A stretch of DNA of 64,000 bases from CAYUQT01 sp964446835 (GTDB taxonomy: Bacteria; Planctomycetota; Phycisphaerae; UBA1845; JAFGLZ01): assembly GCA_964446835.1 (NCBI GenBank), contig CAYUQT010000032.1, positions 1 through 64,000 on the forward strand, read 5' to 3'. Positions within the stretch are counted from its first letter, which is position 1, and every line of letters starts with the position of its first letter. The notes below the pieces were generated by a model. That model searched no databases. It was not told where the DNA came from and worked only from the letters and a program-made list of their open reading frames with translations. Below are positions 33,001 to 41,853 of this stretch, piece by piece. The translations under genes were made by a program, and so were the position numbers.

Positions 33001-35021
33001 GAGCACGCCGGCTCGCCGGTAATCGACACACAGTCCAGGCGCCGACATTGGTCGGTGCTTCCGACAAAGTGGAACCGCAGGCCCGTGAGGGTCCCCGTCA
33101 GACTCGTCTCCGACTTGGTCCAGGACGAGGCGCTGCTCACGGTTTTGGCCGAGACCCAACTGCCGTTCCGCAACACCTGTGCCTCAAGGCCGGCGCCGCT
33201 GTCATTCTTGTACCAGAACGTGAGCTTCGGATTGGTGTAGCCTTCCGTGGTGAACGACGAACTGACCATCCAGCGGTTGCCGTCGTAGCATCGATAGGCA
33301 AAACCGGACGAGCCGCCGCAGGCATCCGCGTTGGTCGTGTCAAAATAGACCGTGCAATCGGCGCCGGTCCAGTCGTCATAGTAGATGGTCCAGCGGTTAC
33401 AGGGATTGGCGTCGAAGTTGTCTTCAAAGAGCACGGCGGAGAGGGTGAGACTCGCCTCGCCGGAGAGGGTGGTTCCACAGTTGTCGGTCAGCACGCATCG
33501 GTAGTTCCCTTCATCGGAACCCCCCACGCTGGCGATCTGGAGGGTGCGTGTCGCCGCCCCAGAGATGTTGCCGCCGTCGAACAGGTCGAAGCCGTTCTTC
33601 TGCCATCGATAGCCCAGGGGGCCCGTTCCGGTCGCCGTAACGGTGAATGCGGCCGTCTGACCCAAGGGTACCTCTTGCGCCTGGGGCTGCTGAGTGATCG
33701 TCGGCGCGGGGCTGACGGTCAGGGCCGCTGCGTTTGACGTGGCGGTGCCGCAGGTCCCCGTCACGACGCATCGGTAGTTGCCGTTGTCGTCCGTTTGTGC
33801 GTTGGCGATCTGCAGGATGTCCGTCGTGGCGCCGGAGATGTCGCCCCCGTCCGTCAGGTTCGCGCCGTTCTTCTGCCACTGGTAGGTCAGGCTTGCGCCC
33901 GTGGCCGTCACAACGAAGGTGGCCGGACTCCCCGGGCACACACCGAGCGCAGCCGGATGCTGCGTAATGGTGACCGCGGGCGAACAGTCTGGTTCGCCGG
34001 TGATCGAAATACAGCTCAGCCGTCGATACTGGTTGCTGCCGCCAATCAACTGGAAGTAGATACCGGTGATGGTCCCGGTCAGGCTGACCTCTTTCAGCGT
34101 CCACGAGCTTGCCGCGCCGACCGTTGCCACGGATGTCCAGCTCCCGTTGCGGAGGACGTATGCCACGATGCTCGCGCCGCTGTCGTTCTTGTAGTAGAAG
34201 CGGAGTTTCAGATCGACATAGCCGGCCGTCGTGAATGCGCCGTTGTAGATGACGTCACGGTGCCCGTCATAGTAACGGTCGATATAACCGCCGCACTCGC
34301 CGCCGCTGCTGAAATACCGCACCGTTCCCGGCTGCGCCACGCCGTTCTTTTCCACACGCCAGCGGTTGCTCGCAAAGGGGTCGGAGGTGAAGGGCTCTTC
34401 GAAGAGTGCTGTACCTTCGCCCTGATCACCCGGACCGAGATACGTGAACCGTATCGGGTCCAATGTGATCGAGCTCGAACCCGGATCCTCGACTCGAACC
34501 CAACCGTCTGTGCCGAGGTCAAACGTGCCCAGGTTCACCGTGTAGTAGGAGCCTGAGGTGCCGTCTCTCTGGCACTTCAGGATGGTCGTTGTCCCGCCTT
34601 GATGATGAACCGTATACGGGACATCGTACGTCGCACGGGCATCTGTATTGCGGTAGCGGGCCTCAATGCTGTAGACACCGGGGCCCAGAATGTTCAGCGG
34701 AGGCACGTAGTCGACCCACTGAGAACCGGCAGGGTCCGGCTCACCTGGATTCTGATAGCTGGAGGTATACCAGTAATCGAGGTGAGCGCGGGCCACATTG
34801 AAGCGCCGGAAGTGCACGCTGTCACCGTTGAGTCCGTCATTCAGGTCGGTCTTCGGTTCGGTCGTCTCCTCATCGCCGGTATGGGCGTCGGCATCCAGGC
34901 GGTAGGTCTCCCCGACCGCCAAGGCCCGAGGCGTCGTCACATCCGCGTAACTCGAACACGCACAGACACACCAGAGAAGCGCGAAGAGAAGAACACTGAA
35001 ACACGCGTTGTTCCTGGCCAT
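30075..35021 (-). CDS. giant secreted Ig-like / GH-like protein with C-terminal sorting cassette
   Basis: 1648 aa; ATG 35021 behind GGAGAGG; signal peptide to about residue 26. Order: golvesin-like domain (about 90-205), a unit of beta-sandwich (about 210-350, FYYKNDSGA) plus two Ig-like domains (VTITQHPAALGVCPGSPATF, YQWQKNGANL, NYRCVVTGTCG), the same unit again (about 530-845), a DUF4038-like TIM-barrel (about 850-1290, KGKPLLLIGDN, FTFFDEHSYSEGNMG, FLLEGEPYMDD), three InlB/Flg_new-type repeats (GSIDxSPxPEGDGKY...), then the shared cassette WEIYDPNCPGDANY...FKCGSG with C1621, a hydrophobic helix and RRRSTR. It probably works as a surface glycosidase or binding protein. Alternating Ig copies indicate internal duplication. 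Confidence 0.8.
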   Translation of the reverse strand: MARNNACFSVLLFALLWCVCACSSYADVTTPRALAVGETYRLDADAHTGDEETTEPKTDLNDGLNGDSVHFRRFNVARAHLDYWYTSSYQNPGEPDPAGSQWVDYVPPLNILGPGVYSIEARYRNTDARATYDVPYTVHHQGGTTTILKCQRDGTSGSYYTVNLGTFDLGTDGWVRVEDPGSSSITLDPIRFTYLGPGDQGEGTALFEEPFTSDPFASNRWRVEKNGVAQPGTVRYFSSGGECGGYIDRYYDGHRDVIYNGAFTTAGYVDLKLRFYYKNDSGASIVAYVLRNGSWTSVATVGAASSWTLKEVSLTGTITGIYFQLIGGSNQYRRLSCISITGEPDCSPAVTITQHPAALGVCPGSPATFVVTATGASLTYQWQKNGANLTDGGDISGATTDILQIANAQTDDNGNYRCVVTGTCGTATSNAAALTVSPAPTITQQPQAQEVPLGQTAAFTVTATGTGPLGYRWQKNGFDLFDGGNISGAATRTLQIASVGGSDEGNYRCVLTDNCGTTLSGEASLTLSAVLFEDNFDANPCNRWTIYYDDWTGADCTVYFDTTNADACGGSSGFAYRCYDGNRWMVSSSFTTEGYTNPKLTFWYKNDSGAGLEAQVLRNGSWVSAKTVSSASSWTKSETSLTGTLTGLRFHFVGSTDQCRRLDCVSITGEPACSPAVTITQHPANLGVCPGSPATFTVTATGASLVYQWQKDSANLTDGGDISGATTPTLQVANAQPEDNGAYRCVVTGTCGTATSNAATLTANPQPAIAQHPQSQEECNGNTATFTVAAAGAGTLQYQWQKDTVNLSNGGDISGATAATLQIANAESADNGSYRCIVTDNCGATTSSAATLTVSSECIGVSASGHYVTYKGKPLLLIGDNGTQCVTQNANLNYRQWIDDCAARGIRSIHVWPFVPPRQTQDGSVIEDRWGYVYPGLTPWARKTSGPLAHDQLYQWNLRAFDDGPDGDFAHYWPRMRDLCAYAKSKDMIVGVTMFTGWAKHEADWVYHPLKDENGGHLVNVGDVCIIASPGSEVWQQTWSDGWSNAKKTQWVWERMAKQFVDQLNGYGNVYFTFFDEHSYSEGNMGDHFLAFFKNRGALWMDWNARRSSVDFVYSDTYSTTDKNSRAVSGFNGSPARPYFLLEGEPYMDDVVRTSIWTFAVGGGHYHFQDDCEQETVRTGIMGYDPYVPSGDKGMYKRTWIGHASRLFNEHVTELDAMSPNNSLVSSGVYCLAYPGHEYVAYSMIGSSTSFTVNLSAAGGKTLDCRFYNPRTGQFNATFQRTGGGTVSLTKPDSDDWALHIKEQPPARYALTLAVNPVSSGSIDASPAPEGDGKYAAGTVVTLTANAGTGYAFSSWSGGASGSSNPVQVTMDADKSVTANFSLLRFSLTQAVSPEGSGSIDPSPPPEGDGKYVYGTIVTLTANPGPGNTFESWSGDASGSANPTTVVMDADKSIVANFAELRYTLTLASNPSGSGSIDASPPPEGDGRYAPGTVVTLTATPADGFLFSNWSGDASGLTNPTTITMNGNKNITANFVEGRTLTLNVVNGDWGTVVVEPNLPLYAPGTAVTLTASPIEGKAFKQWEIYDPNCPGDANYAIIDANTTLTLVMDADKHVGAVFKCGSGMEPVLPLALGMLVLTVLVRRRSTR

Positions 35022-35055
35022 TTCAAACCTCTCCTTTCATTCACCTGATCCGTGG

Positions 35056-35080
35056 CACCGGCGGCGGATTCGAACCGCTC
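35056..35080 (-). other. tRNA 3'-end-like fragment
   Basis: On the minus strand GCGGTTCGAATCCGC forms a T-arm-like hairpin followed by CGCCGGTGCCA, resembling an acceptor strand with CCA. No 5' half pairs with it, and it lies in the 85-bp gap between two protein genes. It may be a tRNA remnant or chance. Confidence 0.2.
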
Positions 35081-35106
35081 ATGTTCAGGCAATGACGCGG
35101 ATTTCA

Positions 35107-37818
35107 CTACCCCCTCGTACCTCCGATTCCAGGAATAACGGAGTCGTGCGGCCACGCCTTTTGGGTCGCCGGACCCTTCCTGGGTTTTCCGCCCAGGGGA
35201 CGGAGGGTCCACGGGAGCAGGACCGCGGCCGCTATCACGAAGGGTGTTCCCGACTGATCACCGCACTTGAACACCGCGTTCACGTGCATATCCGTGTTCA
35301 TCACTATTGTTGTCGACAGATTCGCATCAATCGTAGTCCGGTTGGCATCATCGGGGTGGTTGGGGTCGAAGATCTCCCACTGCTTGAAGGCCCTTCCTTC
35401 GACCGGCGTGGCCGTCAAGGTGATCGAGGTTCCGGACGCGTATCTTGGCAGATTAGGTTCGTTCGGTTCAGGATCCAAGCTTACGGTACCCCACGAGCCG
35501 TTGGTGATGCTGAGCGTGAGCAGGACAAGGCTTTGTTCGACCAGGACTGCTGTTCCTCCACTCACCTTCTCCGCAAACAGGTAGAGTTCGCTTCCCCGGA
35601 TCACAAACTCCCCACAGCTCTTATAGGCATTGCTGGAGTAGATCTGACTGAAACTGCCGCCGGCCGGTCGCGAAACGACCCTCAGCGTGTTATCGCCATT
35701 AACGCCGGCCACGTACAGCTTGTTGTTGTGGACGACCATCGCCTCGGCCACGGGCCACGAACCCGTCAGGCCGAAGTTGTACTCCTGCGTCCAGTTGGTT
35801 CCGTTTGTCGTGGAGTAGACCTTCGTCCCCCAGACGGTTCCGACCCAGAGCTTGCCATCGAAGACGGCCGAACTGGCGACTAGGCCATCCGTCGGCGCGA
35901 ACACCGTCGACCAGCTTGACCCGTTGTATCGCAACACCCGGCAACAGTTGTTCCCGCCCAGGCCCTCCACCTTTCCACCACCGGCGTAGATCTGGCCGTT
36001 GAAGTACTGCAGCTCGAGAATGCATTCGTTTTCGGAAGGTGTGATCACCGGATTCTGCTGAACCCAGCCGCTGCCGCTGACATGCTTGAAGAGTCTGCCC
36101 GGCCCGGCCGGGCTGGCGTAGGTGCAGAGGTACTGGTCGGGACCGCACACGCCCGCGGCCAGAATCCCCCGGGTCTCAGTCGCCGTGCCGAAGGTTCGTG
36201 AGCTCCAGTTCTGGGCGGTGGTCCAGTCGCTGGTGTACCAGTGGACCGCCGGGGAGGTCTCCGAACCGTACAGCCCCTCCGTCTCGAGATTCATCCAGTT
36301 CCCGTCGGGCGAGACCCAGATCCGCGGCACCGAGGTGCCGCGGCCCATGTTCCGCACGAACGTGAAGGTGTGGTCGTTGACGCCGCTGCGGTAGAGGGGC
36401 AGGTCGCCGCTTCCTACATAGAACCCGACGTAGATCCGGTCCTTCCAGACGCAGGCCCCCCATGGCGCGTAGCCCGCAATGCCCGCCACCTCCTCAAAGG
36501 TGGTACCGGCGCCCCTCTTGAAGACCGCCCCCACATGTTTGTCGCTGTTTATGATGAGAGACAGCGTCGAGTTCGCATCGAGGATCGCATAGTTGGCATC
36601 GCCGGGGTGATTGGGGTCGTAGATCTCCCACCGCTTGAACGCCTTGCCCTCGGCAGGGAGGGGTGTCAGCGTGACCTGCGTTCCGGCCTCATACCTTGGC
36701 TGATTGGGGTCGCTCGGCGGAGGTTGGAGGGCCACCGTACACCCCGATCCATCGATAATGTTGACCGTCAGCGCGTAGGTCCGTTGTTCGACAAGGGCCG
36801 CGGTCCCCCCAGTCACCTTTTCCGCAAAGAGATAGAGGTCCTCGCCTCGGATGACAAACTCCCCACAGCTCTTGTAGGCATTGCTGGAGTAGACCTGGCT
36901 GAAGCTCCCTCCAGCGGGGCGCGAGATGATCCTCAGCGCGTTGTCGCCGTTGACGCCTGCGACATACAGCTTGTTGTTGTGGACGATCATCGCCTCGACC
37001 ACCGGCCACGAGCCGGTCAGGCCGAAGTTGCACTCCTGCATCCAGTTCGTTCCGTTCGTGGTGGAGTACACCTTCGTTCCCCACACCGTCCCGACCCATA
37101 GCTTGCCGTCAAAGACTGCCGAGCTCGCAACGAGGCCGTCCGTGGGCGCGAAGACCGTCTCCCAAGCGGAACCGTTGTATCGAACGACCCTGCAGCAATC
37201 ATCTGAGGCCCAGGTTGTGGTTTCACCACCGCCGGCATACAACCGGCCGTTGAAGACCTGGAGTTCGAGGATGCACTCGTTTTCATAGGGTGTGATTCCT
37301 GGAGTATACTGACTCCAGGAACCACTGTGCCTCAAGAGGTAGCCTGGAAAGTACAAACTGTAGGTGCAGAGGTACTCGACGCCGTCCACCACACCGGCAG
37401 CCAGAATCCCACGGGTCTGTGATGCGTCTCCGAACGTCTGGGAACTCCAGTTGTGCGCGTTAGCCGAGTCGTCGGTGTACCACAGGGTAGCCGGCGCATC
37501 AGGGGGAAGCCCCTCCGTCCCGATGTTCAACCAATTCCCGTCCGGAGAGACCCAGATCCGCGGTGTCGCCTCGCCGTGACCCACGTTCCGCACGAACGTG
37601 AAGTTGTTATCATTCACCCCGCTGCGGTAGAGGGGCAGATCCCCGTGTCCCACATAGAAGCCGACGTAGATCCGCCCGTTCCAGACACAGGCCCCCCATG
37701 GGCCGTAGCTTGAGAAGCTCGCGACTTCCGAGAAGTTGGTGGCGGACGCTATGGTACACATCGCTGCGAGCAACGACGGGATTCCCGCAACAAGGAACCC
37801 GGACCTGCGCCGTCCCAT
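35107..37818 (-). CDS. secreted propeller-like protein made of two tandem copies, with C-terminal cassette
   Basis: 903 aa; ATG 37818 behind AGGAAGGA; signal peptide (FLVAGIPSLLAAMCTIASA). Residues 28-440 and 441-850 are two near-identical copies: each has YGPWGACVW or YAPWGACVW, GRIYVGFYVG, RIWVSPDGNW, NECILELQ, VFAPTDGLVASSAVFDGKL, GTKVYSTTNGTNW and YKSCGEFVIRG. These short repeating strands suggest a beta-propeller or sialidase-like fold; no catalytic residues are evident. Each copy ends with the InlB-like module. In the first the box reads FKRGAG (Cys lost) and runs straight into copy two; the second ends FKCGDQSG with C852, a hydrophobic stretch and a longer basic tail. It looks like the fusion of two duplicated genes. 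Confidence 0.75.
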   Translation of the reverse strand: MGRRRSGFLVAGIPSLLAAMCTIASATNFSEVASFSSYGPWGACVWNGRIYVGFYVGHGDLPLYRSGVNDNNFTFVRNVGHGEATPRIWVSPDGNWLNIGTEGLPPDAPATLWYTDDSANAHNWSSQTFGDASQTRGILAAGVVDGVEYLCTYSLYFPGYLLRHSGSWSQYTPGITPYENECILELQVFNGRLYAGGGETTTWASDDCCRVVRYNGSAWETVFAPTDGLVASSAVFDGKLWVGTVWGTKVYSTTNGTNWMQECNFGLTGSWPVVEAMIVHNNKLYVAGVNGDNALRIISRPAGGSFSQVYSSNAYKSCGEFVIRGEDLYLFAEKVTGGTAALVEQRTYALTVNIIDGSGCTVALQPPPSDPNQPRYEAGTQVTLTPLPAEGKAFKRWEIYDPNHPGDANYAILDANSTLSLIINSDKHVGAVFKRGAGTTFEEVAGIAGYAPWGACVWKDRIYVGFYVGSGDLPLYRSGVNDHTFTFVRNMGRGTSVPRIWVSPDGNWMNLETEGLYGSETSPAVHWYTSDWTTAQNWSSRTFGTATETRGILAAGVCGPDQYLCTYASPAGPGRLFKHVSGSGWVQQNPVITPSENECILELQYFNGQIYAGGGKVEGLGGNNCCRVLRYNGSSWSTVFAPTDGLVASSAVFDGKLWVGTVWGTKVYSTTNGTNWTQEYNFGLTGSWPVAEAMVVHNNKLYVAGVNGDNTLRVVSRPAGGSFSQIYSSNAYKSCGEFVIRGSELYLFAEKVSGGTAVLVEQSLVLLTLSITNGSWGTVSLDPEPNEPNLPRYASGTSITLTATPVEGRAFKQWEIFDPNHPDDANRTTIDANLSTTIVMNTDMHVNAVFKCGDQSGTPFVIAAAVLLPWTLRPLGGKPRKGPATQKAWPHDSVIPGIGGTRG
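35270..37740 (-). repeat. tandem duplication of about 1.23 kb inside the propeller-like gene
   Basis: Unit one spans about 36511-37740 and unit two about 35270-36504. Long identical stretches such as the segment around VFAPTDGLVASSAVFDGKLW occur in both (near 37120 and 35890) with mostly silent differences, indicating fairly recent duplication or gene conversion. Confidence 0.8.
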
Positions 37819-37837
37819 ACGCTCATTCCTTCCTGGT

Positions 37838-40800
37838 CTAACGACCGCCCTGGCGACCGTGGCGTCGTACGACCCACGTTAATGCGCAGCACGCCATCAT
37901 CGGGATCAGGCCCGATTGACTGCCGCACTTCCACACGGCATCTACGTGCGTGTCCTCATTCAGGACGATCGTCAGCATCATGTTCGCGTCGATCGTCGCG
38001 AAGTTCGCGTCGCCCGGGTAATTGGGGTCCATGATTTGCCACTGCCGGAACTCCTTGTTCTCGGCCGGCACGGCCGTCAGCGTCACCACCGTGCCCTGCA
38101 GGAACTGCACGTTCTGAGGATCGTTGGGCTCCGGCGAGATCAGCACTTCGCCCCAACCTTCATTCGTCTCCGTGAGTGTCAATGTCTTCATCACCGGCGG
38201 TGCGTCCTCCTGTACCAGATACACCACGGCCTCACTGCCGATGGCACCGGGCTTCGTGAACGTCTGGTCACCACCAGGAAACGTCTGCACGCCTTGATCG
38301 ACCCAGTCTCCGTCCGCCGGGTCGAACCACTTCACTCGATAGCTACCGGCCTGGACGTTTACACCCAAGCTGCTGCCCGAATCGCCGTAGGCGAAATACA
38401 CCTGACCCGGATTGGCCAGCACGTAATCCGTATTCCCTCGGGCCAGGCTGTCGGCCGGGGCCGTCTCGTTGAACCGCGTACCTTCCATGAACTGAACCAG
38501 CCGGCCGCAAATCTGCAGATCGCTCACGGGCGTCGAGGCGATGTCCATGAAAAGGATCATCGAATACGCCCCGCCCATCGCGATCGCCCAGACCTTCTGC
38601 CGCAGGTCGCTCCCCGTCGGCATCGGCTGGAACTCGGCCAGGTTGACATTCTTCAGACCACCCATATTGTTCCAGGCCGCCACCGCCGCATTGTGTAGGT
38701 CCGTCTTCGAACTCGTGTTGTACTGCACCGCAAACTGGTCCAGGTTCGGGTTGCCGTTGAAATCGAACGACGTCCCGCTGTTCTGATGGACCGCTACCGG
38801 GTGGTGGTTCGTATCCTGCTGCTTGATCCGCTCGGCGACTTTCGACACATGGGCCGTCGAGAGCGCCTCGCCGTACTCCTCGGCCACGCACCAGATCAGA
38901 TGCCTGTGGTGCTTGAACGCCCCGACGATCGTGTCGATCAGGTACGCCTCCCGCGAATCAAGCTGACCCCCAATCAGCTCGCGCCCGAAGGGCTGGGCGC
39001 CGTCGTCATAGAAGATCAGGAAGATGGTGATGCCCGCGCTGTCCATCGCCGTAAACCACGTTTCCCACTGATTGAGGATGTCCTGGTCCAGCGGGTTGTT
39101 GATGTTGCTGTCGACAAACGGATTGTGGGAGGAATCGCCGTCCCCGCCGTGGCTGCGGACGATCTGCATGTAGATGCAGTTGGCCCCCGTACCGACCACC
39201 TTGTTGATCAGCGTCATCTGGTCGCCGCTACGCGTACCGTTGGCCAGACGCGTCCCGCGATAGAGGAAGTCTTCGGGGTCGCCGGGCCCGCACGTGAAGA
39301 ACGGTCCGCCGCCTTCGTACTTGAACCAGGCCGGGTGATTCGGGTCGACCACGATCGAACCGGTCGGGGCGGCGTTCACCGTGATCTCCACGGTCGCGTC
39401 GTCCGTCAGCCCGGCGCCGTCGGTCACAATGAGCTTTGCCGTATAGACGCCCGCGGCCGCGTACGGGTGGTTGACCGTTACGCCGTTGGCATCGATGGTG
39501 CCGTTGTTGTCGAAGTCCCATTCGTACTTGGCGATGGGGCCCTCCACGTCGTAGGAGCCGGAACCGTCAAAACTCACGGTCAGCGGGGCCTGGCCGAAAG
39601 TCGGCTCGGCTTCGATCACCGCCACCGGCGGATTCGGGTTGAGCGGCGGGCAGGCCTGAACCAGCAGCTTGATAGCCTGATTCAGGCAGCAATTGACGTC
39701 ACCAGGTATGTTGGCGCACGTGCTTCGGTACGCCATGATCAGGTACAGGCTGGGAATTACGACAACGCACTCATTCCCGCCGTGGCCGGAAGCGACAAAC
39801 ATGCCACTGGGCCCGTCGGGCCAGGTGAGCACCGTGGGGCTCGTCACGTCGTAGCCCTGGAACCACCAATTGAACCCGTAGATACCGGGTCCGGTGGCGT
39901 TCTGGTCCGATCCTCCGCCGTACGTCCCAACGCCGAGGTAGTCCGTACCACTGGTGGTTGTCCGCGGCAGGGTGATGGGGACATGGGCTTTCATGTAGTC
40001 GTCGAAGTACTGCGTCGGCAAGAGCTGGGTGCCGTTCCAGTTGCCCTTGTTGAGCCAGAGCCAGCCGATCCGCGCAAAGTCACGCGGAGTGGTGTACACA
40101 CCGTAGCCTCCTCGCGAGGAGAACAGCGTGCCGTCCTGGAGCTGGAGAAAGCCCAGGCGATTCGCATTTCGGGCCGCCGCGTCTGCGGTGGTCCCGTAAG
40201 CGCGATCGAACAGCGTCTTGACGTAGAGGTTGATCGCGTAGTCGTTGTACGCATACGCCGCGCCGGGGGCCTCGCCCCGGGCGTACCCGCTGGTCATGTT
40301 CGCCAGGTGGTAGAACTCCATCGGCTGGTCCTTCGTGTTCAGGGCCCAGCCGTAGTCCCGGATCTTCTTGTTAACACTCGAAACGATGCCCTCCTTCACG
40401 GCAAACAGCAGCATCGTGGTAACGACCGGCTTGGCCGCCGAGGCCCAGTCGCCCTTGGACGCCTGATCGCCCCAGGTCTTGACCATGTAGCCCTGCCGAG
40501 CGATGCAACCCACGCCGCCGATGTTGCCGGCGACCTGATCCAGCTTGCTCCCGTCCAAGCCCAGTTCCGCGGGGGTCTTGAACTGCCAGGCGGCTCCGGG
40601 GAAGACGATGCCGGTCGTGCCGCTGACGATGACGTTCCAGCTCTCGGTGTCGTAGCCAGCGACAGTGGTAGCCCGAATCGTGATTCCGTAGATCTGGCCG
40701 ATCTCGACCGAGGTCGGCGTCCACCCGCTGACCAATCCGCTCGAATTTACCGTCAAGCCCGTGGGCCCTTGGTCGACTGACCACGTCACCCCCGTCCCCT

Positions 40801-41686
40801 GGGAAAGCGAAAGCTGCTTGCTATAGGGTGTTCCGACATACGCCTGGTCCGGATCGGGCGAGACCTCCTGAATGACGGGGGCCTGGACCGTCTGTACGAG
40901 GACCTGCCAGCTCTCCGTGTCCGATCCGAAGCTGTTGGTTGCCCGGATCTCGATGGTGAACGTCTGCCCCATGTCTCCGCTTGCCGGCGTCCAGCCGCTC
41001 ACCCGCCCGGAGGAATCCACCGTCAACCCCGTCGGGCCCTGAACCACCGACCACGTCACCGGAAGGGTCCCTTGAGTCAGGACGAGTTGCCGGGTGTAGG
41101 GGACGTTCACCTGGCCCCCATCCGGGTCCGGCGAAACCTCCTGGATGATCGGGGGCACGTTGCTGGGCGTCCATTCGATTCGAGGATAGTTGACCGACAG
41201 CAGCGACCCCTCGCGATCCTCAAACGTCGCGGAATTCCCCGGGCTGGTGATGGGCTTCAAGTGAAACGTCACCGTCTGGCCCAGGTGGCTGTTATAGAAG
41301 CTCGTGATGTCCACGGTGTACCAGGTTTGGGATATGTTGACGTTGAGGGTCCCCAGGTCGGTCCATGACGTGGTGTCCGTGCCTGTGAAGGTGCCCTCGT
41401 TGAAATTGTATGTGGCGCCGCGGACGTTGACCGTCGTGTTGGAGGGATCGTCGTTATTCTCGTACAGGCGCAGCGTGGCGGACCCGACGGCCGTACTGCC
41501 CAGGGTGAACTCGATCCACCCGTTCCGGTTGTTGACCGTCTTGACGATGATTCCAAGGTTGTCTTTGCACACCCCGTTGTCAACGTAACAATCGTCGTTG
41601 GCGAGAATCTGCGCGGCGTGGCCTTGGCCAATTCCTGCGAATGAGACGATTGCAGTCGTAGCGAAGATCGTAATGGCCCCTCTCAT
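37838..41686 (-). CDS. giant secreted serine hydrolase (class C beta-lactamase-like) plus GH-like protein
   Basis: 1282 aa; ATG 41686 chosen because GGAGGAGG precedes it. Signal peptide to about residue 25. Order: DNRLRE-like beta domain (about 27-175), two He_PIG/cadherin-like domains (VIQEVSPDPDQAYVGTPYSK), a class C beta-lactamase/transpeptidase-like domain (about 370-690) with SxxK as S416-A-A-K419, YxN as YAYND and an HGG in place of KTG, a PKD domain (about 700-785, YEWDFDNNGTIDANG), a DUF4038-like barrel (about 790-1190, WCVAEEYGEALSTAH), then the InlB-like module and KCGSQSG (C1254), hydrophobic helix and RRHGRQGGR. Joining a serine esterase-like and a glycosidase-like domain is unusual and suggests removal of acyl or ester groups plus glycan cleavage. 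Confidence 0.8.
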   Translation of the reverse strand: MRGAITIFATTAIVSFAGIGQGHAAQILANDDCYVDNGVCKDNLGIIVKTVNNRNGWIEFTLGSTAVGSATLRLYENNDDPSNTTVNVRGATYNFNEGTFTGTDTTSWTDLGTLNVNISQTWYTVDITSFYNSHLGQTVTFHLKPITSPGNSATFEDREGSLLSVNYPRIEWTPSNVPPIIQEVSPDPDGGQVNVPYTRQLVLTQGTLPVTWSVVQGPTGLTVDSSGRVSGWTPASGDMGQTFTIEIRATNSFGSDTESWQVLVQTVQAPVIQEVSPDPDQAYVGTPYSKQLSLSQGTGVTWSVDQGPTGLTVNSSGLVSGWTPTSVEIGQIYGITIRATTVAGYDTESWNVIVSGTTGIVFPGAAWQFKTPAELGLDGSKLDQVAGNIGGVGCIARQGYMVKTWGDQASKGDWASAAKPVVTTMLLFAVKEGIVSSVNKKIRDYGWALNTKDQPMEFYHLANMTSGYARGEAPGAAYAYNDYAINLYVKTLFDRAYGTTADAAARNANRLGFLQLQDGTLFSSRGGYGVYTTPRDFARIGWLWLNKGNWNGTQLLPTQYFDDYMKAHVPITLPRTTTSGTDYLGVGTYGGGSDQNATGPGIYGFNWWFQGYDVTSPTVLTWPDGPSGMFVASGHGGNECVVVIPSLYLIMAYRSTCANIPGDVNCCLNQAIKLLVQACPPLNPNPPVAVIEAEPTFGQAPLTVSFDGSGSYDVEGPIAKYEWDFDNNGTIDANGVTVNHPYAAAGVYTAKLIVTDGAGLTDDATVEITVNAAPTGSIVVDPNHPAWFKYEGGGPFFTCGPGDPEDFLYRGTRLANGTRSGDQMTLINKVVGTGANCIYMQIVRSHGGDGDSSHNPFVDSNINNPLDQDILNQWETWFTAMDSAGITIFLIFYDDGAQPFGRELIGGQLDSREAYLIDTIVGAFKHHRHLIWCVAEEYGEALSTAHVSKVAERIKQQDTNHHPVAVHQNSGTSFDFNGNPNLDQFAVQYNTSSKTDLHNAAVAAWNNMGGLKNVNLAEFQPMPTGSDLRQKVWAIAMGGAYSMILFMDIASTPVSDLQICGRLVQFMEGTRFNETAPADSLARGNTDYVLANPGQVYFAYGDSGSSLGVNVQAGSYRVKWFDPADGDWVDQGVQTFPGGDQTFTKPGAIGSEAVVYLVQEDAPPVMKTLTLTETNEGWGEVLISPEPNDPQNVQFLQGTVVTLTAVPAENKEFRQWQIMDPNYPGDANFATIDANMMLTIVLNEDTHVDAVWKCGSQSGLIPMMACCALTWVVRRHGRQGGR

Positions 41687-41853
41687 CTCCAGTACCTCCT
41701 CCCGCCTATGGTGGCTCAATTGACCCTTGCCGCGGTGGGATGTGCCTCCGCGGGCTAGCGATCAGATATATCGTGCCGGAACATCAGCTCCCATCATTCA
41801 CACGTCAGCCGCTTGCCCAGTGCCAACCCGGTCTTCCGCCGTGCCACACCCTC

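Noticed and set aside
30006..33737. 1243-aa plus-strand open frame
   Set aside because: It is the antisense shadow of the 1648-aa secreted protein; low-complexity Arg-rich translation without domains, while the minus strand has clear domains and signal peptide.
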